From Bifidobacteriaceae bacterium UBA2724 (GTDB lineage Bacteria > Actinomycetota > Actinomycetes > Actinomycetales > Bifidobacteriaceae): a stretch of DNA of 64,000 nt. Below the pieces are notes generated by a model that was not told the DNA's origin, did no database searches, and saw only the letters and a list, made by a program, of their open reading frames with translations. The DNA lies in assembly GCA_002353815.1 (NCBI GenBank), contig DEKK01000005.1, positions 76,671-140,670 on the forward strand, in the 5' to 3' direction. Positions 44,581 through 53,734 of the stretch are shown one piece after another; position 1 is the stretch's first letter, and each line of letters opens with the position of its first letter. Position numbers and translations under genes: made by a program.

Positions 44581-45576
44581 TCAGACGATGACGGGCGCGG
44601 GGTCGGGGACCAGGATCCCCGTGCGCGGGTAATACGTGAGCCGGACGCGCTGCCCTGGCTCAAGCCCCTCGGGCATGAGGTCGCCATAGCCGTTGGGAAG
44701 GGAAATGCGGAACGTCCTTCCCGAATCAGTCCGGAACTCGTAGTACTCGGCAGTCTGCCTGCTTCTGTGATGGTGTCCCGGACGATAATCATCTGGATCG
44801 CGCCTCCCCGTGGTGCTTCTCAGCGAGCCCTCTTCCACGAATGTCACGGTTTCCGTCACCGGACCGGTCGAATAGTCAGACACCGCGAAAAACCCGAGCA
44901 CAAGACCGGCTATCAGCAGCACCGCGGTGATGACGACCGCCATCCTGCCGAAACCTCCGATTCTCCACCCCCGCCGCGTGGCCCTCGCATCGCGAAGAAG
45001 CGGTGCTCCCTTGGCCACCATGCCCACGGCTCCGATGGTTCCGACGACGAGGATCACCATCGCATACAGCAGCTTGCCGCGCAAGGCACTTGCCCCGACG
45101 CCTCCGGTGATCGAACCCAGCAGCGCCGCGATGCACGCGACGATGCAGAACACAACGGACGCGCCGTCGCGTGGCACCAGATCGATTCGGTCGGCCCCTT
45201 CTGGAACGCCACCAGAGGGGCGCGCGCCGTACGTCTGCATGACAACGTTGTTGCCGGCACGCTGGCCGGGAAACGAATACGGCGCATACGCCACGGGCCG
45301 CGCGCCATACGCGCCGAAGGGCTGATATGCCGCGTACGGAGAACCGGGCTGCACATTCGGCGGCACCAGTACATTCGGCGGCATGGAGGGCCCCTGCTGT
45401 GGCGCACCGGGTGAGTTCACCTGCGGCGCGCCCTGCGCCCAGTATTGTCCGGACGGGACATCGGGTTCGCTCCACTCCCCCGCGACGCCCGGCTGGCCGG
45501 GCGCGGACTTGAAATACTGCTCGGAATACGCGCTTGTCTGACGCCCCTCGCGCCGGTAACCATGCTGCGGCTCCAT
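44581..45576 (-). CDS. Pro/Gln-rich membrane protein
   Basis: A 331-residue protein. The N-terminal 125 residues are disordered and rich in Pro, Gln, Tyr and Gly (GAPQQGPSMPPNV-like). About three membrane helices follow (SVVFCIVACIAALLGSITGG, LLYAMVILVVGTIGAVGM and MAVVITAVLLIAGLVLGFF). A C-terminal external domain of about 95 residues ends in GILVPDPAPVIV. Function unknown. The tail style recalls the three membrane paralogues at 57-60 kb but the cores differ. The ATG at 45576 follows AAGGGGA. Confidence 0.75.
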   Translation of the reverse strand: MEPQHGYRREGRQTSAYSEQYFKSAPGQPGVAGEWSEPDVPSGQYWAQGAPQVNSPGAPQQGPSMPPNVLVPPNVQPGSPYAAYQPFGAYGARPVAYAPYSFPGQRAGNNVVMQTYGARPSGGVPEGADRIDLVPRDGASVVFCIVACIAALLGSITGGVGASALRGKLLYAMVILVVGTIGAVGMVAKGAPLLRDARATRRGWRIGGFGRMAVVITAVLLIAGLVLGFFAVSDYSTGPVTETVTFVEEGSLRSTTGRRDPDDYRPGHHHRSRQTAEYYEFRTDSGRTFRISLPNGYGDLMPEGLEPGQRVRLTYYPRTGILVPDPAPVIV

Positions 45577-45805
45577 ATTGCAGTCCCCTTTCGCATCCAC
45601 TCGTCTCTCATCGGTGCATGCCCTCGTATCGTATACGCCGCCATGCCGCGGCGCCAACAACGCCATCGTCCGGCGCACAACCGTCGCCGGATGTCGTGTA
45701 CGGACGCGCCACTTCCATAAAACGCCTGCCGGTTCCATCCCGGAGGCGGCAGGCGTCGCTTGTCTATCAGACGGCGCCTTGCCAACTACGAACAAGAGGC
45801 ACGCA

Positions 45806-46330
45806 TCAGCGGCCGATCTCGCCCTTCACCCAGTCGATGATGTACGGCGCGACTTCCTCGATCTGGTTGATGGCGATCTCGAAATCCTCGGGGCCGCCGT
45901 ACCACGGGTCCACGAGGTCGATCTCGTATTCCTTGCCCGGGGCCGGGGTGAGCAGATTCGGGTCGAACGACCGGTACATATGCACCTTGTCGCGGTCCTC
46001 GGGCGGCAGCATGCGCAGCAGCGCGCGCATGTGCGACGCGGTCATCGGCAGGAACAGATCCGTTTCGTCAATTTCGTCGCGGGTGATGGCATGCGCGAAA
46101 TGATGCTTCGGAATCTCATACCCGCGCGCCCGCAGCACACGCACGGCGCGTGGATCGATCGGATGGCTGTATTCCTCATCGCTGATGCCGCTCGACATGA
46201 CCTTGACGGCGTCCGAAAGCCCTTCGTCGTCGGCGTACTTGCGCAGGATGATCTCGGCCATCGGGGAACGGCAGATGTTGCCCGTGCACACAGTCGTGAT
46301 CGTGTACTTCTTGTCGTCTTCGGATGTCAT
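45806..46330 (-). CDS. Low-molecular-weight protein tyrosine phosphatase
   Basis: A 174-residue cysteine phosphatase with the P-loop CTGNICRS (nucleophile C15, R21) near the N-terminus and the general-acid motif DPWYGG near the C-terminus. In bacteria such enzymes often regulate polysaccharide synthesis by dephosphorylating tyrosine kinases. The ATG at 46330 follows AGAGGAA. An upstream in-frame extension contains a hydrophobic stretch (VLRPLVGLLAGLLVVLWH) that could be a membrane anchor if a start near 46420 is used; I judge this less likely. Confidence 0.9.
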   Translation of the reverse strand: MTSEDDKKYTITTVCTGNICRSPMAEIILRKYADDEGLSDAVKVMSSGISDEEYSHPIDPRAVRVLRARGYEIPKHHFAHAITRDEIDETDLFLPMTASHMRALLRMLPPEDRDKVHMYRSFDPNLLTPAPGKEYEIDLVDPWYGGPEDFEIAINQIEEVAPYIIDWVKGEIGR

Positions 46331-46517
46331 AGGTTCCTCTTGTTCTTTCGATGCGATGCGATGCCACAGGACCACGAGCAGACCTGCGAGCAGTCCGACG
46401 AGCGGCCGGAGCACCATCCGCGCAATGCCGCGCGCGCTGGGCACGGCGGGCGCATACACTCCGCACGACGCGTTTATTCGGCGAAGTCCATGCCCCCGGT
46501 CCGGCGCTCGCCCGGGG

Positions 46518-47219
46518 TCAGTCGTCCGAATCCTCGTCATCCTCTACTTTGCGATACACGGTGTAGCGAAAACGCGGGATGTCGGTGTCCTGCTCGGGGG
46601 TCATCCACGGGGATTCGTCCTCGACGCGCCACTTGTCGTCATCGAGATGCGGGGCATACGTGTCGGCCTTGTACGTGCCGTCCACCTGCGTCACATAGGC
46701 GCGGTCGGCCTCGGAGAGCATCTCGGTGAACACCGAGTACCCGCCGATAATCCAGATTTCGGAATGGTCCATCCCGTCGTCCGGAATCGCGGCCTGGCTC
46801 GCCAGTTCCAGAGCGTCGTCGGGCGTTGTGACGACGCTGGCGCCAGGAGCCCGGTATCCAGGGTCGGAAGAGATGACGATGTTGTCTCGGTTCGGCAACG
46901 GCTTGCATCCCATGGATTCCCATGTCTTGCGCCCCATGATCACCGGGTGCGACACGGTCAGGGCCTTGAAATGCTTGAGGTCCTCGCGCAGATGCCACGG
47001 GATGCCGCCTTCAAAGCCGATGCCCTCTCCGCCATCGGGGGTATGGGCCTGTGCCCAAATCAGATTCACCCACGTGCGTTTGGGCTCGTCATCACCATCG
47101 AACTCGTCGTATTCCTCTTCGTCCTCGAAGGGGTCATCGTTGCGATGGTCGCTCAGGTGCCCGGAAAATCCGGGCTTGGGTTCGTGATGGTCGGTACGAC
47201 TGTGACTGTCATGCTCCAT
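46518..47219 (-). CDS. folA: Dihydrofolate reductase
   Basis: Reduces dihydrofolate to tetrahydrofolate with NADPH; the trimethoprim target. 233 residues. The core starts near 50 (VNLIWAQAHTPDGGEGIGFEGG) and shows GIPWHLREDLKHFK, PVIMGRKTWESM and EIWIIGGYSVFTEM. A 45-residue His/Asp/Glu-rich extension precedes it, unusual for the family (about 160 residues). The ATG at 47219 has AAGGAG 12 nt away. It is downstream of thyA on the same strand, the classical thyA-folA pairing. Confidence 0.93.
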   Translation of the reverse strand: MEHDSHSRTDHHEPKPGFSGHLSDHRNDDPFEDEEEYDEFDGDDEPKRTWVNLIWAQAHTPDGGEGIGFEGGIPWHLREDLKHFKALTVSHPVIMGRKTWESMGCKPLPNRDNIVISSDPGYRAPGASVVTTPDDALELASQAAIPDDGMDHSEIWIIGGYSVFTEMLSEADRAYVTQVDGTYKADTYAPHLDDDKWRVEDESPWMTPEQDTDIPRFRYTVYRKVEDDEDSDD

Positions 47220-47413
47220 TGTCGAAAATCACTCCTTAGCTAGCCTGACCGCGGCGCGGCCAGGGCAGACACTAAAACCACATAGTAGCATCCCGCATGG
47301 CGCACCACACGGCATGCAGGGCGATCACCGGCGGCCCGCCCCCGCGTCAGTCCGGCATCCGCCCTGCGCCCCGCCTCGCGGCGACCCCGGCCGCAGGCAG
47401 CGGGAACCTCGGG

Positions 47414-48286
47414 TCAGACGGCCACCGGCGCCTTGATCGTGGGGTGGTGCCGGTAGTTGATAACGTGGAAATCCTCGTATTCGTAATCGAAGATGCTGGG
47501 CGCCTTGTCGATTTCGAGCGTCGGATACGGATATGGCTCGCGCGACAGCTGCTCGAGGAACTGATCGACATGGTTGTCGTAGATGTGGCAGTCGCCGCCG
47601 GTCCACACGAACTCACCGGGTTCGAGCCCCGCCTGCTGTGCCATCATGCAGGTGAGCAGCGCATACGAAGCGATGTTGAACGGCACGCCGAGGAACATAT
47701 CGCAGCTGCGCTGGTACAGCTGGCAGCTGAGGCTGCCGTTGGCCACGTAGAACTGGAACAGCGCATGGCAGGGCGGCAGGGCCATTTTCTCGACCTCGGC
47801 GGGGTTCCACGCCGTCACGATCATGCGACGGGAGTCGGGATCGGTTTTGATGAGGCCGAGCACGTTGGAGATCTGGTCGATGGTGCGGTTGGGGTCATCG
47901 GGCGTCGGCGCCGGCCAGCTGCGCCACTGCACGCCGTACACCGGACCGAGGTTGCCATTCTCGTCGGCCCATTCGTCCCAGATATGCACGCCATGGTCGA
48001 CGAGCCAACCGATGTTGTTGCTGCCTTTGAGGAACCACAGGAGCTCATACGCCACGCCCTTGAACCACACGCGCTTGGTGGTGATGAGCGGGAAGGAGTC
48101 GTGCAGGTCGAAACGCATCTGCTGACCGAACAGCGAAATGGTACCGGTGCCCGTGCGGTCGCCCTTGAGCACGCCTTCCATGAGAATCTTGCGCACCAGG
48201 TCTTCGTAAGGCATGGGAATGCTGGTTTGCGGGCGTTCCGGCACGCGAGAGCGGATGTCATCAAGTTGCTGTTGAGTCAATGCCAT
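47414..48286 (-). CDS. thyA: Thymidylate synthase
   Basis: Converts dUMP to dTMP with methylene-tetrahydrofolate, giving dihydrofolate that FolA recycles. 290 residues with phosphate-binding [11 protein letters not shown], catalytic C173 in [12 protein letters not shown], and the C-terminal KAPVAV expected in the family. The ATG at 48286 lacks a clear ribosome site but fixes the normal start [10 protein letters not shown]. folA follows after 194 bp. Confidence 0.96.
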   Translation of the reverse strand: MALTQQQLDDIRSRVPERPQTSIPMPYEDLVRKILMEGVLKGDRTGTGTISLFGQQMRFDLHDSFPLITTKRVWFKGVAYELLWFLKGSNNIGWLVDHGVHIWDEWADENGNLGPVYGVQWRSWPAPTPDDPNRTIDQISNVLGLIKTDPDSRRMIVTAWNPAEVEKMALPPCHALFQFYVANGSLSCQLYQRSCDMFLGVPFNIASYALLTCMMAQQAGLEPGEFVWTGGDCHIYDNHVDQFLEQLSREPYPYPTLEIDKAPSIFDYEYEDFHVINYRHHPTIKAPVAV

Positions 48287-48342
48287 ATATGCTAGTCTGC
48301 CCCCGCCCCCAGACCCCGGCCCGGCGCCTGCCGCGCCTACAC

Positions 48343-48392
48343 AAAAACGGCAGAGCGCCCCGCGCGGCATGGGCTATCCGCGCGGGGCGCTC
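48343..48392 (-). terminator. Terminator of osmC-like gene
   Basis: A 15-bp perfect stem (GAGCGCCCCGCGCGG at 48353-48367 with its complement at 48378-48392) is followed on the minus strand by TTTTTGTG (48347-48340). It lies 37 bp after the OsmC-family stop. Confidence 0.88.
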
Positions 48393-48428
48393 CGTTGTCG
48401 AACGATCCGTCCCCATGAGGGAACGACG

Positions 48429-48845
48429 TCAGCGGCGAACCTCGACGTTCATACGCACCGGCGTCGCCTCCCGGTAGGTGTGCATCACGGTGCAGCCGCT
48501 TTCGATGTGACGGCGCACGCGTTCGGCGAGCTTCTTGGCGTCTTCCTCCGACAGACCGGCCTTGGTGGCGTCCACCACGATCTGCTCTTCGAACGACGTA
48601 TAGGCGTCTGCGTCGGAGTCATAAGTGCCGTCGACCACGATGCGGGCGCCGGTCCCCTCGCCCAGCACGCTTTCCACGGGCATTTCGCTTGACAGCGCGG
48701 CGCATCCCGCGAGCGCGACCTTCACCAGGTCGCCGGGCGAGAACAATCCGCGGTCGGAGCTGTGGCCGAACTTGATGTGCGCGCCGTCGTCCGAGAACGC
48801 GTCCCAGGAACCGTCTTTGTTCTTTTCAACCCACAGACGAGACAT
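48429..48845 (-). CDS. OsmC family peroxiredoxin-like protein
   Basis: A 138-residue OsmC-fold protein. The two redox Cys lie in LAGCAALSSE and ESGCTVMHTY, the spacing used by organic hydroperoxide reductases. It probably detoxifies organic peroxides. The ATG at 48845 follows AAGGAGT. Upstream are a hairpin (48889-48930) and a large palindrome (48968-48984) that may be regulatory. Confidence 0.9.
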   Translation of the reverse strand: MSRLWVEKNKDGSWDAFSDDGAHIKFGHSSDRGLFSPGDLVKVALAGCAALSSEMPVESVLGEGTGARIVVDGTYDSDADAYTSFEEQIVVDATKAGLSEEDAKKLAERVRRHIESGCTVMHTYREATPVRMNVEVRR

Positions 48846-48888
48846 AGTGACTCCTTATTTATTGTCTGTCCTTCATAGTGCCTGCATT

Positions 48889-48930
48889 GCCTGGCGGCGC
48901 CCGGCGTTGCCGAGCAGACCACCGCCAGGC
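48889..48930. promoter_or_regulatory. Hairpin upstream of OsmC-family gene
   Basis: A perfect 9-bp stem (GCCTGGCGG at 48889-48897 with CCGCCAGGC at 48922-48930) lies 44 bp upstream of the OsmC-family start. It may be a leader structure or part of the promoter; there is no T run. Confidence 0.45.
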
Positions 48931-48967
48931 GACCGACGACAGCGGCGCATGCACAACGCGCCGCACC

Positions 48968-48984
48968 TATATGCTCAGCATATA
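48968..48984. promoter_or_regulatory. Perfect 17-bp palindrome
   Basis: TATATGCTCAGCATATA is symmetric around one central base. It is further flanked by CGCGCCG on the left and CGGCGCG on the right, giving an interrupted dyad of about 39 bp. It lies between the uspA 3' end and the OsmC-family gene. It has the look of a repressor operator but its target is unclear. Confidence 0.6.
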
Positions 48985-49131
48985 CGCACGGCGCGCCACG
49001 CGACTGACGGATTCCAGATGCCAGCTCATGCCGCCTCAGCCCCAGCCCGAGGCATCGGAATCGCAAACGGGCCGGCGCCGCATCCGTCGCGGCAGCCGGC
49101 AGGTCCGCAGACCCGCGATCTCAGGCCCGGC

Positions 49132-50172
49132 TCAGCGCTCGGGATCGATCTTCTCAGAGACTTTCTCGGCGACGTCCTCGCCGGCGGAAGCCACGGACAC
49201 GGACGAGACGCCCTCGATCTCTTCGACAGGCACGGCGGGGACGTCCGCCGGGGAGTTCGGCGCCTTGGCCAGCTCGTTCTCGGCGGCCTCGACGTACTTG
49301 CGCGGAACCACGTACACCGGCGACACGGAATGCTGGAGCAGTCCCTGGCTGATGGAGCCGAGCAGCAGACCGGTGAACCCGCCGCGGCCGCGCGAGCCCA
49401 CGACCACCACGTCGTTTTCCTTGCTGGCCTTGGTGAGAGCGTCCACTGCGGAACCGGGCACGACCGATTTGTCGATGTGCAGGTCGGGGTACTTCTCGAC
49501 GATCGGCTTGAGACGCGTGTCAAGGTCGTCGGCGTACGAAGCCAGCACCCCTTCCTCGATCTTGTCTTTCTTCATCGAGGGTACGGCGGAGATGACCGTG
49601 AGGTTGGCGCCCCACGCGTGGGCGAACTCCGCGCCGATCTCCAACGCTTTGAGGCCCCACTTGGACTCGTCGGAGCCCACGGCGACCTTGGTGATGGTGT
49701 TGTTGAGGTGCATCACCGTGCCATCGTCGTCGGTGTATGGCACCACGACGATGGGGCAATATGCATAAGCCGGCAGGCTGGAGCTGGTGGTGCCCAGCAG
49801 ACGCTCGGCAAGACCGCCCTTGCCACGGTTGCCGATCACGATGAGGTTGTAGTTGCGGCTCAGTTCGACGAACACCGAACTCGGGTCCCCTGTCACGATC
49901 AGCGTCTCGGCGTCCACGCCCTGCTGGTTCGCGATGGCCTTGGCCTTCGAAAGGATCTCCTCGGCATCCGCATGGGCGACGGCGTCATCGCCCATCGCCG
50001 TATAGGTCGCGTCGAACGACACGGCCGCATAGCTCGGCATCGAATACGCACACACGATCTGCAGCGTCAGCCCTGCATGCTTGGCATAGTTCGCAGCCCA
50101 CCACGTCGCCTTGAAACTCGCGTCAGAGCCGTCAACGCCAACAAGAATTGCTTTGTCATTTTTCGTTGTCAT
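49132..50172 (-). CDS. Universal stress protein with two UspA domains
   Basis: A 346-residue cytoplasmic protein with two UspA folds in tandem. Domain 1 starts at ILVGVDGSDASFKATWWA and has the ATP-loop GNRGKGGLAERLLGTTSSSL. Domain 2 starts near KVAVGSDESKWGLKALEIG and has GSRGRGGFTGLLLGSISQ. Both keep the G-2x-G-9x-G-S/T nucleotide motif. It is probably induced in stress or stationary phase. The C-terminal 50 residues are acidic. The ATG follows AAGGAG. Confidence 0.92.
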   Translation of the reverse strand: MTTKNDKAILVGVDGSDASFKATWWAANYAKHAGLTLQIVCAYSMPSYAAVSFDATYTAMGDDAVAHADAEEILSKAKAIANQQGVDAETLIVTGDPSSVFVELSRNYNLIVIGNRGKGGLAERLLGTTSSSLPAYAYCPIVVVPYTDDDGTVMHLNNTITKVAVGSDESKWGLKALEIGAEFAHAWGANLTVISAVPSMKKDKIEEGVLASYADDLDTRLKPIVEKYPDLHIDKSVVPGSAVDALTKASKENDVVVVGSRGRGGFTGLLLGSISQGLLQHSVSPVYVVPRKYVEAAENELAKAPNSPADVPAVPVEEIEGVSSVSVASAGEDVAEKVSEKIDPER

Positions 50173-50362
50173 GATGATTCGCTCCTTGTACTTCGGACGC
50201 CCCGTTGCGCCCTCTGGAAGTTACTTTACCCCGTCTGGTTACATTTACGTAAGTCCACGCGTGGCGCGGGTTCGAAACATCAGCCCCCGTGCATCCTGCG
50301 GAACGTCCGCCTGGCCGCCCTCCGCCTTGGTGGTTGTCCCGCGACACGCTAATCTTGAAAAC

Positions 50363-51511
50363 ATGACAAACAATGTGACGATTCCGCAGAACATGCTTCC
50401 GAACGACGGACGGTTCGGCTCCGGCCCGAGCCGAATCCGCGAAAGCCAGGCAAAGGTGCTGTTCGAGTCCTGGCGCTCCCCGCTCGGCACGTCGCACCGT
50501 CAGGACGCGGTGAAGAACATCGTCGCATCCATTCGCAAGGGCCTGGCCGATCTCTTCCAGCTTCCCGACGGATACGAGGTCGTGCTGGGCAACGGAGGCG
50601 CATCGCAGTTCTTCGACATCGCCTGCGCCTGTCTCATCGAGCGCAAGGCCGCATTCGGCGTCTGCGGTTCGTTCTCTGACAAATTCGCCAAGGAGGCGCA
50701 GGCAGCGCCGTTCCTTGAGGAGCCTGTGATCTTCGAGAAGCCGTATGGCGAGGCGGCCGTGCCGGAATTCGTGGACGGCGTCGACGCCTACTGCTGGCCC
50801 CACAGCGAGACTTCGACCGGCGTGATGGTCCCGGTGCAGCGCATTCCCGGCACCGAGAAAAACGGCGCACTCATGATCGTGGACGCCACCAGCGCCGCCG
50901 GCGCACTGCCGGTTGACATAAGTCAGACCGATGCGTATTTCTTCTCACCGCAGAAGGCCATGGGCGCCGAGGGCGGTCTGTGGATCGCCATCCTCTCCCC
51001 CGCGGCCATCGCACGCGCCGAAGCCGTGGAGAAGTCGGCGACGCTCGAGGGCGCCACGCGCTGGATCCCCTCCATGCTGTCGCTGACCAAGGCCATCAAG
51101 AACTCGCGCAAGAACCAGACGCTCAACACGCCTGCGATCGCCACGCTGCTTCTCATGGACGAGCAGATCAAGTGGATCCTCGCCAACGGCGGGCTCGACT
51201 GGGCCGTCGCGCGTTGCCGTCAGTGCACCGACATCATGTACGACTGGGCTGAGGCGAGTGACTACGCCACTCCGTTCGTCCCGGCCGGCCCCGCGCGTTC
51301 GACCTGTGTCGCCACCATCAACCTCGCCGACGACGTGCCGGCGTCCGAAGTGCTGGCGATTTTGCGCGCCAACGGCATCGTGGACTGCAATGGCTACCGT
51401 GCGCTGGGCCTCAACCAGATGCGTTTCGGCATGTTCCCGTCCGTCGAGCCTGCTGACGTGGAGGCCCTCACCCACTGCATCGATTACGCAGTGAGCGAAA
51501 TGAAGAAGTGA
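50363..51511 (+). CDS. serC: Phosphoserine aminotransferase
   Basis: PLP enzyme of serine synthesis (3-phosphohydroxypyruvate to phosphoserine). 382 residues with RFGSGPSRIRESQ at the start, VLGNGGASQFFDIAC, the PLP-binding Lys in YFFSPQKAMGAEGG and a C-terminal MRFGMFPSVEPADVEAL. This is the actinobacterial type. No ribosome site is present; TAATCT ends 7 nt before the ATG, a leaderless pattern. A strong hairpin follows the stop. Confidence 0.94.
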   Translation: MTNNVTIPQNMLPNDGRFGSGPSRIRESQAKVLFESWRSPLGTSHRQDAVKNIVASIRKGLADLFQLPDGYEVVLGNGGASQFFDIACACLIERKAAFGVCGSFSDKFAKEAQAAPFLEEPVIFEKPYGEAAVPEFVDGVDAYCWPHSETSTGVMVPVQRIPGTEKNGALMIVDATSAAGALPVDISQTDAYFFSPQKAMGAEGGLWIAILSPAAIARAEAVEKSATLEGATRWIPSMLSLTKAIKNSRKNQTLNTPAIATLLLMDEQIKWILANGGLDWAVARCRQCTDIMYDWAEASDYATPFVPAGPARSTCVATINLADDVPASEVLAILRANGIVDCNGYRALGLNQMRFGMFPSVEPADVEALTHCIDYAVSEMKK

Positions 51512-51557
51512 CGACCATGGCACAGACGGAGCAGAGTCGTAGACCCCGTTCTTTTCA

Positions 51558-51603
51558 GACGCAGCGCCGCGCGGCATCGAACCGCGCGGCGCTGCGTCGT
51601 TTC
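51558..51603 (+). terminator. Terminator of serC
   Basis: A perfect 17-bp GC-rich stem (51558-51574 with 51582-51598, 7-nt loop) is followed by GTTTCAT. It lies 46 bp after the serC stop. Confidence 0.8.
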
Positions 51604-51741
51604 ATGCTCGGCAGGAGCGCCGAGTGATGGATTCATGGTGACGCAATCATGAAGGACGGCCAGGGACGGCGGATCGCCGACGGTCATTCCAACGGCGCTG
51701 CCGATATGACGTCACCGACGCGACACCACCGGTGGAACCGA

Positions 51742-53115
51742 TCACACCGATGTGGACGCCAGCAAATACACGCCCGACTCGCCGCCATGCGACACGACCT
51801 GTGCACGGCCGTCCGATGCTGGCACGAACAGCGCCTCGCCCTTGCCGATGCTGACCCGCTGCGTGTCGCTCACGCATGTCACCCGCCCGTCGATGCACAC
51901 CAGCACGCGGGGCCCTGATGCGGCGGGGAGCGCCGTAGAAGGCGCCCAGTTCTGGGCATGTTCGGTGCGCGAGGAACGGTGCCGCGCCATCATCCGCGCC
52001 CACAGCGTGTCGGACCCGCTGTCGCCCACGCTTCCGTACGACAGCATGAATTCGCGCAGACGCGGACGATAGACGGCCAGGTCGGGCGTGAAGAACGTCA
52101 GCATATGCGACGTGGGGTCGATCGGCGGGGCGGGATTGCAGTTGAGATTGTGCAGCAGGTTCGGGATGTCCTTGTGCTTCGGGGTCATCCCGGCACGCAG
52201 CACGTTGTCGGAATTCGTCATGATCTCGGCGCCGGTTCCATGCAGATAGCAATGCGGGGTGCCGGCGGGGATGAACACGGATTCGCCCTGCTCCAGATGC
52301 ACGGGGTTGAGCATCGCCACGCACATCACGCTCGGGTCGCCGGGGAAAGCGTCGGCCGCCTGCAGCACATGGTCGAGCACCTTGGCGACGGACCGGTGCG
52401 AGCAGGACTTCGCGGCGGTGCGGATGGCCTGGGTCAGTCCTTCGCAACTTTCGGACGGCGCCTTGACCGCGATGCGGAAGGCTGCGAAAATCTGCCGCTG
52501 CGTATGCCCCCAGACGCGCGCCGCAGCCGGCATGTCGGCATCGAGGCCGCCGTCGCCGACCGGCCCCGTCTGGAAGAACGATCTCACGCCGGATTCCGAC
52601 GACAGCGCCTCGTACATCTCGCGCGCCAAAGGGTGGTCAATCGACGACAGGACGCGAAGCTGCTCCGTGCGCGGGGCGAACCCGACCGAGGCCTCGAAGG
52701 GTTCGAGCGCGACGACCATCTCATGCTTCGCCAAGGTGTCTTTGAATGAGCGGATGGGCGAATCGATCGGGATATTCTTCGCGTTTTCGCGGTTGAACCC
52801 CGCTCGCGCTTCGAAATCCAAAGGATGCACCTGCAGAGACAACGGAATTCGCGCCGAGATGATTTTGAAAAGATACGGGAGCACCGGGCCCCATTCCTCG
52901 GAGGCATGGGTTCCCACCATGAGCTGCGGAGCGCGGCGGATCGCTTCGTCGAGGTCGAGGCTGACGCCATCCACGTTCACCGAGGACGGCGAGGCGGCGT
53001 GTCCGCTGAACCACATCTCCGCCAGCGGACCATCCCGCTCGACGCCGAACAGCTGCTGCAGGCGGTCGTACGAGCCCCACGAATACGTCTTTGGCACCGG
53101 CGAGATCGGATACAT
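51742..53115 (-). CDS. manA: Mannose-6-phosphate isomerase, class I
   Basis: Interconverts mannose-6-phosphate and fructose-6-phosphate; zinc enzyme of 457 residues. Seen are the N-terminal PKTYSWGSYDRLQQLFG, the zinc region LQVHP followed by AKHEMVVALEPFEASVGF, and FIPAGTPHCYLHGTGAEIM with SDNVLRAG. Relatives feed mannose or supply sugar nucleotides for glycan synthesis. The ATG at 53115 follows AAAGGAGG. Confidence 0.94.
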   Translation of the reverse strand: MYPISPVPKTYSWGSYDRLQQLFGVERDGPLAEMWFSGHAASPSSVNVDGVSLDLDEAIRRAPQLMVGTHASEEWGPVLPYLFKIISARIPLSLQVHPLDFEARAGFNRENAKNIPIDSPIRSFKDTLAKHEMVVALEPFEASVGFAPRTEQLRVLSSIDHPLAREMYEALSSESGVRSFFQTGPVGDGGLDADMPAAARVWGHTQRQIFAAFRIAVKAPSESCEGLTQAIRTAAKSCSHRSVAKVLDHVLQAADAFPGDPSVMCVAMLNPVHLEQGESVFIPAGTPHCYLHGTGAEIMTNSDNVLRAGMTPKHKDIPNLLHNLNCNPAPPIDPTSHMLTFFTPDLAVYRPRLREFMLSYGSVGDSGSDTLWARMMARHRSSRTEHAQNWAPSTALPAASGPRVLVCIDGRVTCVSDTQRVSIGKGEALFVPASDGRAQVVSHGGESGVYLLASTSV

Positions 53116-53241
53116 GGGGCCTCCTTTCAACTGAGCAACCGATTTTCAACCATACCCCAACACGCTGGGCTTCACACAACGCCCGCCGATGATTCCCCGC
53201 CATGCATGACCTTTCGCTGAGAGGGATGTAAGGTAATGAGC

Positions 53242-53649
53242 ATGAGACTTGCACCGATTTGGGATCCGTCAGCCAGGAAGCCTGGACCACGACCCGTGCA
53301 CGTCGACCTCTTTCCACCGTTCTGCGGTGGGACTATCGTATGGCTTGTCGCCACCATCGTCACCAGCGTGCTGTATGCGAACGGCGCAGTTGGCATGGAT
53401 ACGCCAGTCATCTGTGGATTCGGCGTGCTGGTCGGTCTTGGATTGCTCATCTGGGAGCACAGGGAACGAAACATCTACATGCTGCTGGGCGAGGACGAAA
53501 CAGGCGGTGCCGATGGCGCTGGCACCGATGACGCCGACACCGACAGCACTGGCGCTGAGACCGATGGCACCGGCAACCGCGCCGACCGCGATGGCGCCGA
53601 CACCAATGGCACCGATGACGAGAACGCCGCAGACAACGCGGACGACTAA
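53242..53649 (+). CDS. DUF2530-like small membrane protein with acidic tail
   Basis: A 135-residue protein with two membrane helices (GTIVWLVATIVTSVLYANG and VICGFGVLVGLGLLIWEH), matching the layout of DUF2530 actinobacterial proteins. After residue 80 comes a low-complexity Asp/Gly/Thr/Ala tail (TDDADTDSTGAETDGTG) encoded by imperfect short repeats. TAAGGT ends 7 nt before the ATG at 53242; an in-frame ATG two codons earlier is possible. Function unknown. Confidence 0.7.
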   Translation: MRLAPIWDPSARKPGPRPVHVDLFPPFCGGTIVWLVATIVTSVLYANGAVGMDTPVICGFGVLVGLGLLIWEHRERNIYMLLGEDETGGADGAGTDDADTDSTGAETDGTGNRADRDGADTNGTDDENAADNADD

Positions 53650-53734
53650 CACCCAAGAACCACCGACGGCGACTACGAACTGCGCAAACTGCCTCGAGCG
53701 GCGCGCAGGCGTCACGCCGCCAGCGGCGCGCAGG

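Noticed and set aside
44308..45414. Open frame running through tRNA-Phe, its terminator and the 15-bp repeats
   Set aside because: It crosses a tRNA and an intrinsic terminator. The Ala-Phe-Pro-Tyr repeats it would encode are just the DNA tandem repeat.
45806..46540. Longer membrane-anchored version of the tyrosine phosphatase starting inside folA
   Set aside because: The extension lacks a ribosome site at its start, while the ATG at 46330 has one and gives the usual family length. An intermediate start cannot be fully excluded.
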